Positions 37,001-44,397 of a DNA stretch of 64,000 nucleotides are shown in pieces. The position numbers and the translations under genes are program-made. Source of the DNA: Treponema sp. (lineage in GTDB: Bacteria; Spirochaetota; Spirochaetia; Treponematales; Treponemataceae); NCBI GenBank assembly GCA_016296655.1, contig JAEDIW010000005.1, forward strand, positions 1 to 64,000, given 5' to 3'. How positions within the stretch are numbered: position 1 is the stretch's first letter; each line of letters starts with the position of its first letter. The notes below the pieces were generated by a model. The model was not told the DNA's origin. It made no database searches and saw nothing but the letters and a program-made list of their open reading frames with translations.

Positions 37001-37461
37001 GTCTTGTAATGAATTTTTGCTACAGTTTCTTTGCCATTTTTCAGGTCGACACCAGTTTCAACTACTTTTTTTAAGATTTCATCTTCATTTTGACCTGGAT
37101 AGAGAACCTGTCCTGCAAGAACTGTGCCTATATGCATACCGTCAGGCAAAACAAGAGGAATGGAAAAATTGCAGAAACCTGCATGGCAGTTACAGACTTC
37201 CGACTTGAGTGGATCCCTCGTCCTCCATAACTGCAGGCATTTTTCCTGACATTTTTCGCAGGATTGAATGATTTTGCATAAATCTGTCATTCCAAAGGTT
37301 TCAGAAACCATGTTGCCGTCTTGATCAACAAGAACGCAGGCCATGCCACTGCTTTTAGACCAGTTGTCCAGCAATTTATAAAGTTTTTCCATGTCGCAAA
37401 ATTCCTGAAGTTTTAACTTCCTGAATTGAATTTTGCCGTCTCCTTTATACTCTGCTTCCAT
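34006..37461 (-). CDS. Soluble hybrid histidine kinase: PocR domain, four PAS-like repeats, kinase, receiver
   Basis: A 1151-residue protein without membrane helices. Residues 20-180 match the PocR sensory domain, with cysteine clusters CEKCQEKC and CNCHAGFC that may bind metal or a cluster. Four tandem repeats of about 140 residues follow (starting near 193, 337, 481 and 623), each with SYNLTxNLxT, KYSLIxGTGM, EWHEIN and ANILGRDITxAH; they look like PAS domains with the PAC end. HisKA has NMSHDIRTPMNAIIG (His779), then HATPase, then a receiver (LLAEDNELNAE, LILMDIQMPNMDG). The start follows AGGG at 5-nt spacing. Repeat number, not fold, is the odd point. Confidence 0.85.
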   Translation of the reverse strand: MEAEYKGDGKIQFRKLKLQEFCDMEKLYKLLDNWSKSSGMACVLVDQDGNMVSETFGMTDLCKIIQSCEKCQEKCLQLWRTRDPLKSEVCNCHAGFCNFSIPLVLPDGMHIGTVLAGQVLYPGQNEDEILKKVVETGVDLKNGKETVAKIHYKTKKEMESSFELLKIILSSFIQNRFLLWKKNNELKLAPAKKDKVLSQITQLLYSYNLTVDLETGFYTLITGTGMERTVAEYKQHNYIFELETFQESIIHPAYSESFHELLNFDSAGKNLQEDGFYGSLEYPVLYFGDEEYEWHEINVFIDTEENGKRVANILGRDVTEIHIAQERREKELRAAAAKNQILSELTKMLYSYNLTLNLRTGKYSLIIGTGMTKFMEIFNSTDDYETAYNKKISYLDPKNVAQFSALASLNSLRTRVNSNGFIGSLEYGAITDNGEEWHEINVFISTDERGEPIANILGRDITDAHKRQEKKENQQKAAMARDQLLSGVTKMLYSYNLTVNLNTWKYSLITGTGMNDVLDTITHTDDYILLLAKLGKKVSLADKEKFDSLTGIQVLKNKKNLTGYTGSVTCKFNTGKKEEWHEINLFMGTNEDGISVANILGRDITDAHKQQEAKELELKAAAAKDQILSDITKTLYGYNLTLNLKTGRYSLIIGTGMKQFIKIFEATDEYELAYRQKLACVTDDFKNAFENFSSISALRKRKNETGCIGNLEYSVNAENGIEWHEINIFLGSDENGNPIANILGRDITEAHDRADTKAQLRIATAANEAKSAFLFNMSHDIRTPMNAIIGFTELLGKHLDDKELAKVYIKKIQTSNEFLLSLINNVLEMARIESGKTTIDETYWTAQDFNDTLFFLFESQMKAKGIEFVRSINVVHNEVLCDEIKLREIFLNILSNALKYTPSGGKVSMELSELPSENPDIALYQTVIQDSGIGMSQEFLPHIFEEFTRERSSTESRVNGTGLGMAIVKKLVNLLGGFLQVESQIGKGTKFTVVLPHRITSKKSISCSDGKSSEINIESFKGKRILLAEDNELNAEIAISILEEAGFEIEHASDGIICVDMLEKAHQTYYDLILMDIQMPNMDGYKATQTIRKFQNRKKAEIPIIAMTANAFEEDRRNAIKAGMNGHISKPINVETLMQTLSEFFEEKKKA
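35182..36885 (-). repeat. Four tandem PAS-like coding repeats
   Basis: Four units of about 420-430 bp inside the kinase gene, read from residue comparison: units start near 36885, 36453, 36021 and 35595. Units 2-4 are closer to each other than to unit 1, so they probably arose by later duplications. Confidence 0.75.
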
Positions 37462-37862
37462 CTATACCCTGCCATTTTTAGAGCTTTTAACTAGTTTAAT
37501 CACCGTAAAAATTTTAACACATTTTTTTTTAATAAAAGGAAAACTTCAGTCAAAAACGTGTATTTTGTACAATTTTTGCTGTAAAAGTGTCTGAAAATTG
37601 ATTTTCTTAGGGAAGAATTTATAAAAATGAGGGCCGATACTTGAAATATTTTGCATAAGATGTATATTGAATGTAGCAGCATTTTGCAGATTCTTAAGAG
37701 AACTTCAAAAATGGAAATTTAAGAGGTTCTACAATTTTTACGGGGACGGGTTTGCCCGGTAATTGTACATAAAAAAAGTATAAAATCCGCCTATCTTCCT
37801 AACCTGAACAGTTAAGGCATTTGAATAATGACCTTATTCTGTTTTTTTTACAGGGGGCATTT
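37462..37862. other. Divergent intergenic region with a structured element
   Basis: About 400 bp between the divergent PocR kinase and serine hydrolase genes. It holds the stem-loop at 37730-37767, a TATAAA/TAAAAT segment at 37779-37786 as a possible -10 for the plus gene, and its Shine-Dalgarno (AGGGGG, 37852 on). No gene is visible. Confidence 0.5.
37730..37767 (+). promoter_or_regulatory. Stem-loop upstream of the serine hydrolase gene
   Basis: TACAATT (37730-37736) pairs with AATTGTA (37761-37767), and an inner GGG/CCC stem continues after a short bulge. It is just upstream of a possible -10 box, so it may act on DNA, or be the end of an unseen transcript. Confidence 0.35.
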
Positions 37863-39176
37863 ATGAAACAGCTTTTTATGGGTTGTTTTGCGTTGAGCTG
37901 TGCTGCAGTAATTTTTCCGCAGCAGTATCAGAATGCATCGGATACAAATCCGGTTTTTATGCAATGGATGAAGGGATTTCCGCCACCAGCAGAAAAAACT
38001 TTACATGCTGCAGACGGTTCGTATTTTAAATTTCCGGCTTTGCGATACAGCGTAAACCACATGCAGGAATTTTCACTTACGCGTACAGTTTCTGCACCAA
38101 AGAAAAATCTTTACAAAGTTAAGACGAAATATGATGCAGAAATTGATTCTATCAAGTTTAAACCGTGGAATTCTGACACTGAAATGACTTTTGAACAGTC
38201 CCTTGATGCAAATTATACTGACGGCATAATCATAATACATAAAGGAAAAATCATTTACGAAAAGTATCCTGCAGGTCTTAGACCAGATGGAGTTCATGCG
38301 GCAATGTCTGTAAGCAAATCGTTTACAGGAACAATAGCTTCAATTCTTGTTGCAGAAGGCGAACTTGAACCTGAAAGAACTGTAAAATACTACATTCCAG
38401 AGCTGAAAAATTCAGGATTTGCAGATGCAACAGTCCGGCAAGTAATGGACATGACAACTTCAATACAGTATAGCGAAGACTACAATAATCCTGATGCAGA
38501 AGTCTGGAAATATTCTGCTGCCGGCAACGTTTTCAGACCAGCTGATTACAAAGGCCCTGAAAATTACTATGAATATCTTGCAACAGTCAAAAAAATTGAC
38601 GGTCAGGAACACGGGCAGAAGTTTGGATACAAAACCGTAAATACGGAGCTGCTTGCATGGATAAATTCCAGAGTTACAGGCAAAGGTCTTACAGAACTTG
38701 TTTCAGAAAAAATCTGGAAGCCGCTTGGGGCACATTATGACGGTTACTACCAGATTGATCCTTCAGGCATTGCATTTGCAGGCGGAGGCTTTAACCTGAA
38801 TTTACGGGACATGGCAATGTTTGGGGAAATGATGCGTAACGGCGGAAAGCTGAACGGCAGGCAGATTATTCCTGCAAAAGCGGCACAGGATATTGCACAA
38901 GGTGGCTGTACAGCTGAAAACCGTGAAGTTTTTGCAAAAGGCGGAGAATATCCTGCATTGAAAGGCTGGAGCTATCATAATATGTGGTGGATTACCAATG
39001 ACAGCCACGGTTCATATATGGCAAGAGGTGTTCACGGACAGGCAATTTACATTGACCCCGCAGCACAAATGGTCATTGCCAGATTTGCGTCAACCTATCT
39101 TGCTTCAAACAAATATATAGATCCGCTTTCAATTCCAGCTTATCAGGCTGTTGCAGAATATCTGATGTCAAAATAG
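37863..39176 (+). CDS. Secreted serine hydrolase, class C beta-lactamase-like
   Basis: A 437-residue protein with a signal peptide (MKQLFMGCFALSCAAVIFPQQ). The penicillin-binding-like fold shows the SxxK motif SVSK (Ser149, Lys152), a later Tyr-containing region (YKTVNTELLAWI) and the C-terminal HGQAIYIDP in place of KTG. This is the class C/esterase group (PF00144), which includes esterases, D-amino-acid peptidases and beta-lactamases. Substrate cannot be told; resistance should not be assumed. ATG 37863 follows AGGGGG at 5-nt spacing and gives the signal peptide; a longer frame from 37821 lacks both. Confidence 0.85.
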   Translation: MKQLFMGCFALSCAAVIFPQQYQNASDTNPVFMQWMKGFPPPAEKTLHAADGSYFKFPALRYSVNHMQEFSLTRTVSAPKKNLYKVKTKYDAEIDSIKFKPWNSDTEMTFEQSLDANYTDGIIIIHKGKIIYEKYPAGLRPDGVHAAMSVSKSFTGTIASILVAEGELEPERTVKYYIPELKNSGFADATVRQVMDMTTSIQYSEDYNNPDAEVWKYSAAGNVFRPADYKGPENYYEYLATVKKIDGQEHGQKFGYKTVNTELLAWINSRVTGKGLTELVSEKIWKPLGAHYDGYYQIDPSGIAFAGGGFNLNLRDMAMFGEMMRNGGKLNGRQIIPAKAAQDIAQGGCTAENREVFAKGGEYPALKGWSYHNMWWITNDSHGSYMARGVHGQAIYIDPAAQMVIARFASTYLASNKYIDPLSIPAYQAVAEYLMSK

Positions 39177-39400
39177 CAGCTGTTCTGCGCTCTCGCTCAC
39201 GACCTTGCCTAGCGGCAAAGTAAGCAGGGAATAGCTACAGAGTGCCTGTTCCCTGCGAGTTTGACTGACTATACTGCGAGTTTGACTGATTTCGCATTTA
39301 AACTCAAAATTTAAGTGTAACACTGAAAATGTTCTGCAGGAAGCTGTGCGGACGGTAGAAAGAAGCGAGAGCGGAACCCCGTAAAGCCACCCTGAATAAC
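39177..39400. repeat. GC-rich intergenic island 2 with direct repeats
   Basis: Between the serine hydrolase and the convergent dehydrogenase. It has two direct copies of CTGCGAGTTTGACTGA at 39253-39268 and 39274-39289; the same 16-mer is inverted at 46976-46991. A GAGTTT ... AAACTC stem also forms here. No frame or known RNA is seen. Confidence 0.6.
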
Positions 39401-39409
39401 TAAAAAAAT

Positions 39410-40369
39410 CTAAGACAATTCTTCAAAAACTCTTTTGAGGGAATTTGAAACCATATCTTGCAGCGCATGGTCTGTAAAATACGCAAAATGCGGCAGCATC
39501 AGGACGTTCGGCATGGAATTAAGAATTGCCATTTCATGACTGCTGACCATTTTATTTTTAAAATCCCGGTAATAGATGTTTCGGTCGCCGTCAAAAACGT
39601 CAAGCCCTGCCCCACCAATGTGTCCACTTTCCAAAGCCTGAATTAACGCCTGAGAATCTACAATCGGACCTCTAGACGTATTTATGAGAATTGCATTTTT
39701 TTTCATTTTTGCAAGTTTTTCACTGTCGATAAAATGAAAAGTTTCTTTTGATGAGGCTATATGGATGCTTAAAATATCACTTTCTGCAAGAAGTTTTTCA
39801 AGAGGACAGAACTCAGCCAGTCCTTCAAGTTCTTTTTTTTCAGAACGGTTCCAGTACAGGATTTTACAGCCAAAACCTGACAGATGTTTGATAACTGTTG
39901 AGCCAATATTGCCAGCTCCAAGGATGCCGACTGTCATGTCAGGCAGTTCCCGCCCCCTGAAAGCCTGCGGCGTATAATCCTGCGCTGTGTAACGCTGCAT
40001 AATCGGTTTGATGTGGCGCAAAACCATAAGCATCATCATTATGGCATAGTCAGCAACGCTTGCAGGAGAATACGAAATGTTCATAACTTTTATTCCGATT
40101 TTTTCTGCATAGGCCTTGTTCATGTGTTCCATTCCTATGCACCTTGTCATACCGATTTTTACCCCTTTTTTCTTAAGAGCATCCCACATTTCTTCTGTAA
40201 TTACGGTATCAGAAAGCACATTCACTACATCGAAATTCGGAAATTCAAGGATTTTCTGAAGACTTGGTTTTTCTTCAAGGCAGGTCAAATCAATGTTGTA
40301 TTGATCTTTATATTGTTCAAAAACTGGCAGTTCTTCTTTTTCAACTGCAAAAGCAATCATTTTTATCAT
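39410..40369 (-). CDS. D-2-hydroxyacid dehydrogenase, D-lactate dehydrogenase type
   Basis: A 319-residue protein of the D-isomer-specific 2-hydroxyacid dehydrogenase family. The NAD-binding fold shows VGILGAGNIGSTVIKHL, and the active-site Arg is in INTSRGPIVDS, with the Glu near GGAGLDVFDGD and the His in LPHFAYFTDHAL. The N-terminal part and the FAYFTDHA end resemble fermentative D-LDH (LdhA, VanH-like), which reduces pyruvate to D-lactate. ATG 40369 has AGGA at 7-nt spacing; the longer frame adds a Cys/Tyr-rich stretch without a site. It lies alone between two GC-rich islands. Confidence 0.87.
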   Translation of the reverse strand: MIKMIAFAVEKEELPVFEQYKDQYNIDLTCLEEKPSLQKILEFPNFDVVNVLSDTVITEEMWDALKKKGVKIGMTRCIGMEHMNKAYAEKIGIKVMNISYSPASVADYAIMMMLMVLRHIKPIMQRYTAQDYTPQAFRGRELPDMTVGILGAGNIGSTVIKHLSGFGCKILYWNRSEKKELEGLAEFCPLEKLLAESDILSIHIASSKETFHFIDSEKLAKMKKNAILINTSRGPIVDSQALIQALESGHIGGAGLDVFDGDRNIYYRDFKNKMVSSHEMAILNSMPNVLMLPHFAYFTDHALQDMVSNSLKRVFEELS

Positions 40370-40498
40370 GTCATTTTCCTGTAACAACAAAACAAAATAG
40401 TAGCAAAAACACCCTGTGTGCATTGTATTGCATAGCAGCCAAGTTTATCCATAGTTTTTTCACAACTTCAGCATAAAAAGGGAGAAATATTTTTATCT

Positions 40499-40741
40499 GG
40501 GCGTACCCCTTCGCTCACTTTCGTTCGCTTCGGGTCGGGCTATCCGCGGTTACGCACTCACGTGCTACATTCGCCGTCCTGCTGTTACTTTCCGAGTTTG
40601 CGTTACAAACTTGCGCAAATATTCTCTGCGAGTTTTCGTAAAAAACTCTGTAAAGTCAGCTTGCTGGCCGTCGAACGGCTTCGCCGCCGCTACTATCCCT
40701 TACGCTTCCCCATGCTGCTGCATAAACTTTCACCCCTCTGC
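40499..40741. repeat. GC-rich intergenic island 3
   Basis: From GGGCGTACCCCTTCGCTCAC to about ACCCCTCTGCAAAGTG. It holds two GAGTTT-type hairpins: CGAGTTTG-CGTTA-CAAACTTG and GAGTTTT-CGTAA-AAAACTC. GC-rich runs such as GGCTTCGCCGCCGC contrast with flanking AT-rich DNA. No coding frame or RNA gene is supported. Confidence 0.55.
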
Positions 40742-40820
40742 AAAGTGATTTATCACAGTAAATGGCTAACAGAAATTTACACCATTTTTTCTATAACTTA
40801 AGTTAACACTGAATGTAGCT

Positions 40821-40853
40821 AAATTGCCGTAAGCCAATGACTTACGGCAATTT
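40821..40853. terminator. Perfect 13-bp hairpin downstream of the cytidylate-kinase-like gene
   Basis: AAATTGCCGTAAG (40821-40833) and CTTACGGCAATTT (40841-40853) with a 7-nt loop, 24 bp past the minus-strand stop. There is no T-run on either side, so it may end or protect the transcript rather than act as a standard terminator. Confidence 0.55.
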
Positions 40854-40877
40854 GACGGGAAGTGCTGAGTAATCGCT

Positions 40878-41501
40878 TCAACTGTTAATCAGAACATCCT
40901 TAAAACGTTGTTTGACCAAAAGTTCAAGAGCAGAAACGGTTCCATCTATTCCGACTGTTGAGCTGTTAATCATAAAATCCATAACTTCTGCACTCATGCA
41001 GTCATAGCCGGCATAAAGTTTGTGGTATGCACTTCTTGCTCTGTCAACATCTCGGCACATTTTCAAGGCATCGTTTTCCTGCATATTTAAAAACTGAATA
41101 CAGTTTTTTACGCGTTCTTCAAACGATGCATAAATATAGATTCGCAAAAGATTCGCACAGTCTCTGGCAATGTAGTCAGCACATCGGCCTACAAGAATGC
41201 ATGAACCTTTATCAATAAAATCCATGATTACACATCTTTGCACTTCAAAAATTTTATCCTGAAGTTCACTTGTATCTTTTCCAAGAGGAAAAAGCATTTT
41301 GCCAAACTTTCCAAATTTTGAAGTGGCGGCTTCCTCTTCTTTACTGACAACGCTTAGAGGAAGGTTCATGCGCTTTGCAACTTCTTCTACAATGTCGCGG
41401 TCAAAATAATTTATTCCAAGTTTTTCAGCAAGTTTTTTTGCAATAGGCCGCCCCATGCTTCCAAACTGCCGTCCTACTGTAATCACAAATTTTTCCATCA
41501 T
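40878..41501 (-). CDS. Cytidylate kinase-like family protein
   Basis: A 207-residue P-loop protein. The N-terminus ITVGRQFGSMGRPIAKKLAEKLG carries the altered phosphate loop of the cytidylate-kinase-like (AAA-type Cmk2) family, followed by YFDRDIVEEVA, LVGRCADYIARD and RVKNCIQFLNMQENDALK. Members often occur with transporters or flagellar genes; true CMP kinase activity is not shown. GGGAG lies 10 nt before the first ATG; the second codon is also ATG. It is 108 bp downstream of the M20 hydrolase gene on the same strand, so it could be the last gene of that transcript. Confidence 0.82.
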   Translation of the reverse strand: MMEKFVITVGRQFGSMGRPIAKKLAEKLGINYFDRDIVEEVAKRMNLPLSVVSKEEEAATSKFGKFGKMLFPLGKDTSELQDKIFEVQRCVIMDFIDKGSCILVGRCADYIARDCANLLRIYIYASFEERVKNCIQFLNMQENDALKMCRDVDRARSAYHKLYAGYDCMSAEVMDFMINSSTVGIDGTVSALELLVKQRFKDVLINS

Positions 41502-41609
41502 ATACAGTGTTCTCCCAAATGCTTATTTTTTTCAGACTACATGAATAATTCCAAAGTAATTTGTCCGCAAGCCTTAGTTTCCGAACTGATTTATTACATC
41601 CTTTTAAAA

Positions 41610-42872
41610 TCATGCAAAATCATGCACAAAAGAAATAAAATCTTTAAATGACGGACGAACTTTCTTAAAACCAGACAAATCCGGAGGATTTTCAAGAAAG
41701 TTTACAGCATAGCTTAAAGCGGCAGCTGTTCCGTACACCAGGGCTTTTTCGTCTAAATCAAACTTCGGCGTATGATGATTTTCTCCAGAACCAATTTTTT
41801 CATTTTTTATACCGACAAAACAATAAACTGACGGATAAAAATTTGAAAGATAGTTGAAAGTTTCGCTGGCCATCCAAGGTTCAGCATCGTAAAGCACCTC
41901 TTTTCCCAGATTTTTTATAATGTTTTCCTTTGCAAACTCTGCACAGGTTGAATAATTAACAACAGGAAGCAGGTACTGGTCTGGACTGATTTTAAACTTA
42001 CAGTCACAGACTGAACATGCACTTTCCAGATATTTTTTTATTTGAAAAAATGCCCTTCTGCCATCTTCAGCTTCAGAAAATCTTGCAGTTCCACCAAAGT
42101 AAAGATGATCTGGTATTACATTACGTGCAGTTCCACATTCTACACGACCGATTGACCACGTAAAACGTACATCTGGTGCCGCTAATTTCATACGCATCTG
42201 ATTCATGCTGTTGTAGAAAAGGTTGAATGCATCCAAGGTGCTGCATCCCAAGTCAGGCCTTGACCCATGCCCGTTTTTACCGAAAATTTCAACTTCAAAA
42301 GCAAGCAGACCATGCATGGCAATTCCGTCATTGCAGGCAACAGTTCCTGAAGGCATATCCCAGCGAACATGGTTTCCATAGCATGCATCAATTTTTATCT
42401 GTTTTTCTTCTATATATTTGCAGATTTGTTCGACTTCAAGAGTTATTTCTTCACTTTCCTCAAACATAAGAATTACAGACCCTGCAAGATTCTGTTCCCT
42501 CTGCTTCAAAAGTTTTGCTGTAACCAGAAGCATAGCCATGTGTCCGTCATGTCCGCAGGCATGGCTTACACCTTTTACATTGGAAACGCACAGTTTTTTG
42601 CCGGCTAGATTTTCAGAATCTTCCTGAATTGGAAGAGCATCTGTATCCGAACGCAGCAATAAAGTTTTGCCATCTTTTGCTCCGTCAATAAATCCAAGTA
42701 CACCTCCGTGTTCTATACGGACATGCCTGACTGCAATTTTATCCAGTTCGTTTTCTATAAATTCAAGAGTTTTTATCTGTTCAGCTGGACCGCACTCAGG
42801 ATTTTCATGAAAATGCCGTCTAAGCCTTACAAGTTCATCAAATTCTTCATTTACCTCTGCAAAATAGTCCAT
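41610..42872 (-). CDS. M20-family amidohydrolase / aminoacylase
   Basis: A 420-residue metallohydrolase of the M20D group (HipO, YxeP, AbgB-like). The N-terminus LRRHFHENPECG is the family signature; HACGHDGHMAMLL and FEESEEI give metal ligands and the catalytic Glu; GKNGHGSRPDLGCSTLDAF marks the dimerisation domain and ENHHTPKFDLDE the last His. It would release amino acids from N-acyl or peptide conjugates. It lies 12 bp downstream of the ABC ATPase gene, in an operon with amino-acid transport genes, which fits uptake and hydrolysis of conjugates. Confidence 0.85.
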   Translation of the reverse strand: MDYFAEVNEEFDELVRLRRHFHENPECGPAEQIKTLEFIENELDKIAVRHVRIEHGGVLGFIDGAKDGKTLLLRSDTDALPIQEDSENLAGKKLCVSNVKGVSHACGHDGHMAMLLVTAKLLKQREQNLAGSVILMFEESEEITLEVEQICKYIEEKQIKIDACYGNHVRWDMPSGTVACNDGIAMHGLLAFEVEIFGKNGHGSRPDLGCSTLDAFNLFYNSMNQMRMKLAAPDVRFTWSIGRVECGTARNVIPDHLYFGGTARFSEAEDGRRAFFQIKKYLESACSVCDCKFKISPDQYLLPVVNYSTCAEFAKENIIKNLGKEVLYDAEPWMASETFNYLSNFYPSVYCFVGIKNEKIGSGENHHTPKFDLDEKALVYGTAAALSYAVNFLENPPDLSGFKKVRPSFKDFISFVHDFA

Positions 42873-42884
42873 TTTCTGCCTCTG

Positions 42885-43628
42885 TTATTTTTCCTTATTG
42901 GAAATAGCTTTCAAAAACTGCTTTGTCCGTTCATTCTGCGGGTGATTAAAAACTTCACTAGGGGAACCCTGTTCTACAACAACACCGCCATCCATAAATA
43001 CAACTTTGTCGGCAACTTCCCTGGCAAATCCCATTTCATGTGTTACAACGGCCATCGTAATTCCAGATTTTGCAACATTTTTCATAACATTCAGGACTTC
43101 GCCGACAAGCTCAGGGTCAAGGGCTGCTGTTGGTTCGTCAAAAAGAATTGCATGTGGCTGTAATGCCAATGCTCTGGCAATGCCTACCCGCTGCTGCTGA
43201 CCGCCTGAAAGCTGGCTTGGAAAGTATGAAGCCCTTTCGCTCATGCCGACAACCTGCAGATAATGACGGGCAATCTCTTCAGCTTCCTTTTTTTCTTTTT
43301 TCTGACAGATTGTAAGTCCTGCCATTACATTTTCTAAAGCCGTCATATTTTTGAACAGGTTATAGTTTTGAAAAACCATGGTACTCATTTCTCGGATTTT
43401 CTTCAGTTCTGCCTTTGTATAATGTTCACTGTTGATTGAAGCATCGCCTACAGTAACAATTCCTTTTGTGGGCGGTTCAAGAAAGTTTGTACAACGCAGT
43501 AGAGTTGTTTTTCCAGAGCCTGAAGGCCCCAGAATGCATACAACTTCGCCTGTCTTTATTTCAAAATTGATTCCATTCAATACCTGAAGGTCACCAAAAA
43601 CCTTGTAAATATTTTCATACTTTATCAT
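42885..43628 (-). CDS. Amino-acid ABC importer ATPase (GlnQ/HisP type)
   Basis: A 247-residue ATPase with Walker A GPSGSGKTT (34-42), Q-loop region VFQNYNLFKNM, signature LSGGQQQRVGIARAL, Walker B ILFDEPTAALDPELVGEVL and the H-loop VTHEMGFAREV. The latter three are characteristic of the polar amino-acid transporter ATPases. It pairs with the permease encoded 4 nt upstream (overlapping stop and start) and the binding protein further upstream. Substrate is probably an amino acid or derivative; the exact one is unknown. Confidence 0.92.
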   Translation of the reverse strand: MIKYENIYKVFGDLQVLNGINFEIKTGEVVCILGPSGSGKTTLLRCTNFLEPPTKGIVTVGDASINSEHYTKAELKKIREMSTMVFQNYNLFKNMTALENVMAGLTICQKKEKKEAEEIARHYLQVVGMSERASYFPSQLSGGQQQRVGIARALALQPHAILFDEPTAALDPELVGEVLNVMKNVAKSGITMAVVTHEMGFAREVADKVVFMDGGVVVEQGSPSEVFNHPQNERTKQFLKAISNKEK

Positions 43629-44311
43629 TTGTGAGAGCCTCCATAATACTTGGCACTAAGCTTATGCTCTATTATTTTCTGACCATAACTGAACAACATG
43701 TTGAGCAGCCAGTAAAGGATAAGAACCGCAAGATATACTTCTATAAAACGGTAAGTTTTGTTGGCAATCATTTTTGCCTTAAGCATCATATCGGTAACGC
43801 CTACCATAGAACACAATGAAGAACCTTTAAAACATTCAATAAAGTTATTCATAAGAGCTGGAATTGCAAGCCTGAAAGCCTGAGGAAGCACAACATACCT
43901 GTATGCCTGAATTGTTGTCATGCCTGTTGTAATGCACGCTTCCATCTGACCTGCATCAACAGAAAGGATTGCGCCTCGTATTGTTTCTGCCATATAAGCA
44001 GAAAACGAAAGAGCCATACATATTGTAGCCTGAACTTCAAGCGGACAGTTTTTTATGCCAGGAATATAAGGTAGAATTCCGTAGCAGAACAAAAACAACT
44101 GGCACAAAAGTGGTGTTCCTCGGAAAAGAGAAATCCATACTTTCAGCACAGACTGAATCACTTTATTTTTGCTCATAAGAAGCAAGGCAAGTATGATTGA
44201 AAAAACAAATGCAAGAACAAATGATGACAGGGTAATTACAAGAGTCATCCGCATGCACATTGCTATAGGGCCGAAAGAGCCTAAAAAATAGTCCATTCCA
44301 AACTGGTACAT
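43625..44311 (-). CDS. Amino-acid ABC importer permease (HisM/GlnP type)
   Basis: A 228-residue permease with about five helices. The N-terminal part has MRMTLVITLSSFVLAFVFSI, then SLFRGTPLLCQLFLFCYG and the coupling loop MEACITTGMTTIQAYRYVVLPQAFRLAIPALMNN-like block (read as several short motifs), as in His/Glu/Gln permeases. ATG 44311 is chosen with GGGGG 9 nt upstream; ATG 44317 is closer to the site (3 nt), and a longer frame would begin inside the hairpin 44339-44379. Its 3' end overlaps the ATPase start by 4 nt. A single permease suggests a homodimer. Confidence 0.85.
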   Translation of the reverse strand: MYQFGMDYFLGSFGPIAMCMRMTLVITLSSFVLAFVFSIILALLLMSKNKVIQSVLKVWISLFRGTPLLCQLFLFCYGILPYIPGIKNCPLEVQATICMALSFSAYMAETIRGAILSVDAGQMEACITTGMTTIQAYRYVVLPQAFRLAIPALMNNFIECFKGSSLCSMVGVTDMMLKAKMIANKTYRFIEVYLAVLILYWLLNMLFSYGQKIIEHKLSAKYYGGSHK

Positions 44312-44335
44312 CGTCATTAACCCCCAAAAAACTTG

Positions 44336-44379
44336 ACTAAAAAAACGTCCGTCAAAAAAAATCATTTGAACAGACGTTT
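44336..44379 (-). terminator. Terminator/attenuator between binding protein and permease genes
   Basis: On the minus strand an 11-bp stem (arms 44369-44379 and 44343-44353, two G-U pairs) is followed by a T-rich run at 44336-44345. It lies just after the binding-protein stop and before the permease start, so it should lower expression of the membrane genes relative to the binding protein. Confidence 0.65.
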
Positions 44380-44397
44380 AAAACTGTTCATATCACT

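Noticed and set aside
39177..40741. GC-rich islands as tRNA or other stable RNA genes
   Set aside because: No cloverleaf, no T-loop GGTTCGAAT-like sequence and no known RNA consensus; elsewhere in the window no tRNA or rRNA was seen either.
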